Assembly: GCA_948099385.1 (NCBI GenBank)
Contig: CANUEZ040000140.1
Location: 4,154,001 to 4,218,000 of the forward strand
DNA length: 64,000 nt
Source: Fasciola hepatica
Taxonomy: Eukaryota > Platyhelminthes > Trematoda > Plagiorchiida > Fasciolidae
Direction of reading: 5' to 3'
Shown here one piece after another: positions 62,001-64,000 of this stretch (position 1 is the first letter of the stretch; each line of letters opens with the position of its first letter). A model generated the notes under the pieces. It made no database searches. It was not told the DNA's origin and saw nothing but the letters and a program-made list of their open reading frames with translations. The position numbers and the translations under genes were made by a program.

Positions 62001-63360
62001 TGCAGGTCGGTGGGTGACCGGATGCAACTTGGGAAATCAAAACCGAAGCACAGTTTTTCAATTATTTCCAAATAAATGGGATATCGGTATGCATCTCTAT
62101 GCAGTATTGCAATCCATGACAGCAATAGAGATCCGCGTGCACTGCAATTTTTGTTTGGTCCGAAAAATTTGTAACAGCTAATCAAAGCCCATCGTGATAT
62201 GATTACTGTGAAACTGACTCACTTTATTGACTGAACCATGTTTTTCTTTCGTCTGAAAGGGTGTTGGTATAGAACGCTAAAAAATCAGTGAAAAATATCA
62301 ATTACTGAGAACTGAGTTATCACTTCCATGGTTTCTCTCATTCAGTGGCGTACCTGATAAGATGAGAATATAATCAAAGATGTGTAAGTACTTCTTATGT
62401 GGGTTACGATCTAACTGAAAACTTTTGTAGCTACCCTTCTGTAGTACCTTTGTGAGATTTTGAGTGTACAGCGGTGAGATTCGTTGATGTTTTACTTGCA
62501 CTCGAAAATTTTATAAAAATCTCGGAATCGATTCAGTCACAGTATCCTGTTCGGGACAGACAACAGCTATGTAATTTCAATATAATCACCTTTCCTCTCA
62601 TGAACTGTGTGCACTCATGCACACGCATACCTGAAACAGCTTTCTGTTGGAGTGGGATTTTAGACAAACCGAGTGGTTATTTAATGCTCTTAACACCAAA
62701 CAATGGATATATTTTGAATCTTATACAGAAAGGGGGAGATGGTTTTTGGCGGTCATTATTGGGCTTGTGCTGTGGCGTTTATTCATGTGAAATATCCATT
62801 CTATGACAAAATGACTTGTGCTTTCGACAGCCCGTTTGATTTATTTACCTCCGTTTCCTGTGCACACATACAAACATGTAACGGGCCATTATTCAAGTCT
62901 TTGCTGAAAAGCATTGTCCGTTTTCTTATGTCCCCAAGTCAGACACATTTTCATACGAATATGATGATGCACTCGAACATCTATTTTTAAGTGCTTCGAA
63001 AATCACAAGCACAAGCGATATGTCAAGAAAGAGTTGGTTCAATAGGTTTTGATCTCCGAACGGATTTCATTGTTCACCTTCACTTGCCTTCCTTCAGAAT
63101 AACGTTTGCTTGACCGAATTAGTTGGGAAGTTTCACTTAGCTCTTTAACAAGCCCTCCAGTGATACAAATGCTGGCAACTCTTCTCATCTTGCGTAGACT
63201 CAATACCACTCATGACCAATGATTACAGTTTTGTTTCAAGTGTGCTCTACTTGCTGAACCATTAGATTCCACTGCTGCATTTGACATTTAATAAATGGAT
63301 TTAATTGCCTGTTTACTGCATGATATATATGAGTGTTACGTATAATTCATCTGTGAGATG
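59001..63360. other. Unassigned sequence
   Basis: The longest frame is 132 codons on the plus strand (61286-61684), with no recognised domain. Another of 110 codons lies at 62474-62806. No element motif or RNA gene could be supported. Confidence 0.35.
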
Positions 63361-63369
63361 TCAACAGCC

Positions 63370-63459
63370 CTTCGACTTGGAAAGATGGTTCAGCTGATAA
63401 ACCGATGCGGTACCAAGCTTGGTTGATGTGGGTTCGATTCTTCAACGATGCTGTCGAAG
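63370..63459 (+). other. tRNA-like unit, possible SINE-like element
   Basis: TGGTTCAGCTGA (63386-63397) is a good box A and GGTTCGATTC (63431-63440) a good box B with tRNA spacing. The outer sequences CTTCGAC (63370-63376) and GTCGAAG (63453-63459) are perfect inverted complements. However, they lie about nine bases too far out on each side for a normal acceptor stem, and the T arm pairs poorly. A tRNA pseudogene or a SINE head is more likely than a functional gene. It does not match the SINE at 1.5 and 26.6 kb. Confidence 0.35.
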
Positions 63460-64000
63460 TACAAAACTAGATCTATTCAACAAACAGAGTGAGCGAAACA
63501 TGCATCATTGCAGAGCAGGATGTTTCCAGTGAAGCTCTGCTAAGTATGTTTACTCAGGATGAAAAGAGCACGACGGACGTCATCCAAGTTTCACTTCTAA
63601 TTTCGGTGGCATCTTTATCTCATGATTGAGCACGACTGAAGAGGAAGTGGTATGCTCCATAACTTTCAAGACTCCTTGCACTATTTGAAATAGTCTAAAC
63701 TCGCAATCTGAGACTTGCAGTATGAAACCACAATGGGTGCCAATAGGAAGAGTTCGGTAACGGGCCAGAAGAGGCAGAAGATAACCGTCTACCCCAAAGC
63801 TATCCGACGGTTCCGAAGTTCGGAACTCTGACCACCAAGATGGTGAACGAATGGTATGAACAATTCTACCACCTTTAGTTTACACATAACTTATGCAACC
63901 GGGTTTGTACTGACCTCGAATACAGATGTATGCTGTCGGGCGCATCTCTAGGTCGCTGATGAAAGTGTGGCTACAAAACCGGTGGTTAGTTTTGAATAAA
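63460..64000. other. Unassigned sequence to the window end
   Basis: A slightly GC-richer stretch, possibly the body of the tRNA-like unit. No frame of note was seen. Confidence 0.3.

Overview
The window is eukaryotic nuclear DNA, most likely from a flatworm and probably a digenean fluke. It is AT-rich by eye, carries long (TA)n microsatellites, and has no compact gene order, operons or long open frames. Almost everything recognisable is transposable-element debris. The assignment to flukes rests on the type of retroelements: RTE-like non-LTR elements with an apurinic endonuclease and a typical C-terminal tail, a CR1-like element, a Penelope-like element, an LTR with a tRNA-Trp-type primer site, and tRNA-derived SINEs. 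This mix is known from trematode genomes, but the species cannot be named from the sequence. I found no host protein-coding exon that I can defend. The window looks intergenic, or like the inside of very long introns.

Layout. 1-10.3 kb: a 118-bp (TA)n tract, one tRNA-derived SINE on the minus strand, otherwise unassigned sequence. 10.3-17.7 kb: a dense transposon cluster. It holds three near-identical copies (A, B, C) of a repeat containing the 3' end of an RTE-like element, a decayed Penelope-like reverse transcriptase (12.8-13.65 kb), and an older RTE copy (14.0-15.4 kb) into which copy B has inserted. 18.1-20.15 kb: one member of an old, diverged repeat pair of about 1.87 kb whose partner lies at 52.1-54.0 kb in the same orientation. 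26.5-26.8 kb: two SINE pieces head to head. 29.06-29.38 kb: a 295-bp LTR followed by a primer-binding site. 32.4-34.25 kb: a decayed CR1-like reverse transcriptase. 48.05-50.4 kb: a tRNA-like sequence next to a decayed RTE endonuclease plus reverse transcriptase. 55.6-59.0 kb: the best preserved RTE element, minus strand, with two frameshifts, several stops and an internal endonuclease deletion. 59-64 kb: mostly unassigned, with a tRNA-like (SINE-like) unit near 63.4 kb.

How the parts relate. The autonomous classes (RTE, CR1, Penelope, LTR) all look inactive here. The SINE-like units and the A/B/C repeat are likely passengers of the RTE-type machinery. Copies A and C differ by only about one base over 423 bp, while the RTE coding sequence next to A is full of stops, so the most recent activity appears to involve a non-autonomous derivative or local gene conversion. 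The least explained signal is the diverged 1.87-kb pair, which matches no family I recognise.
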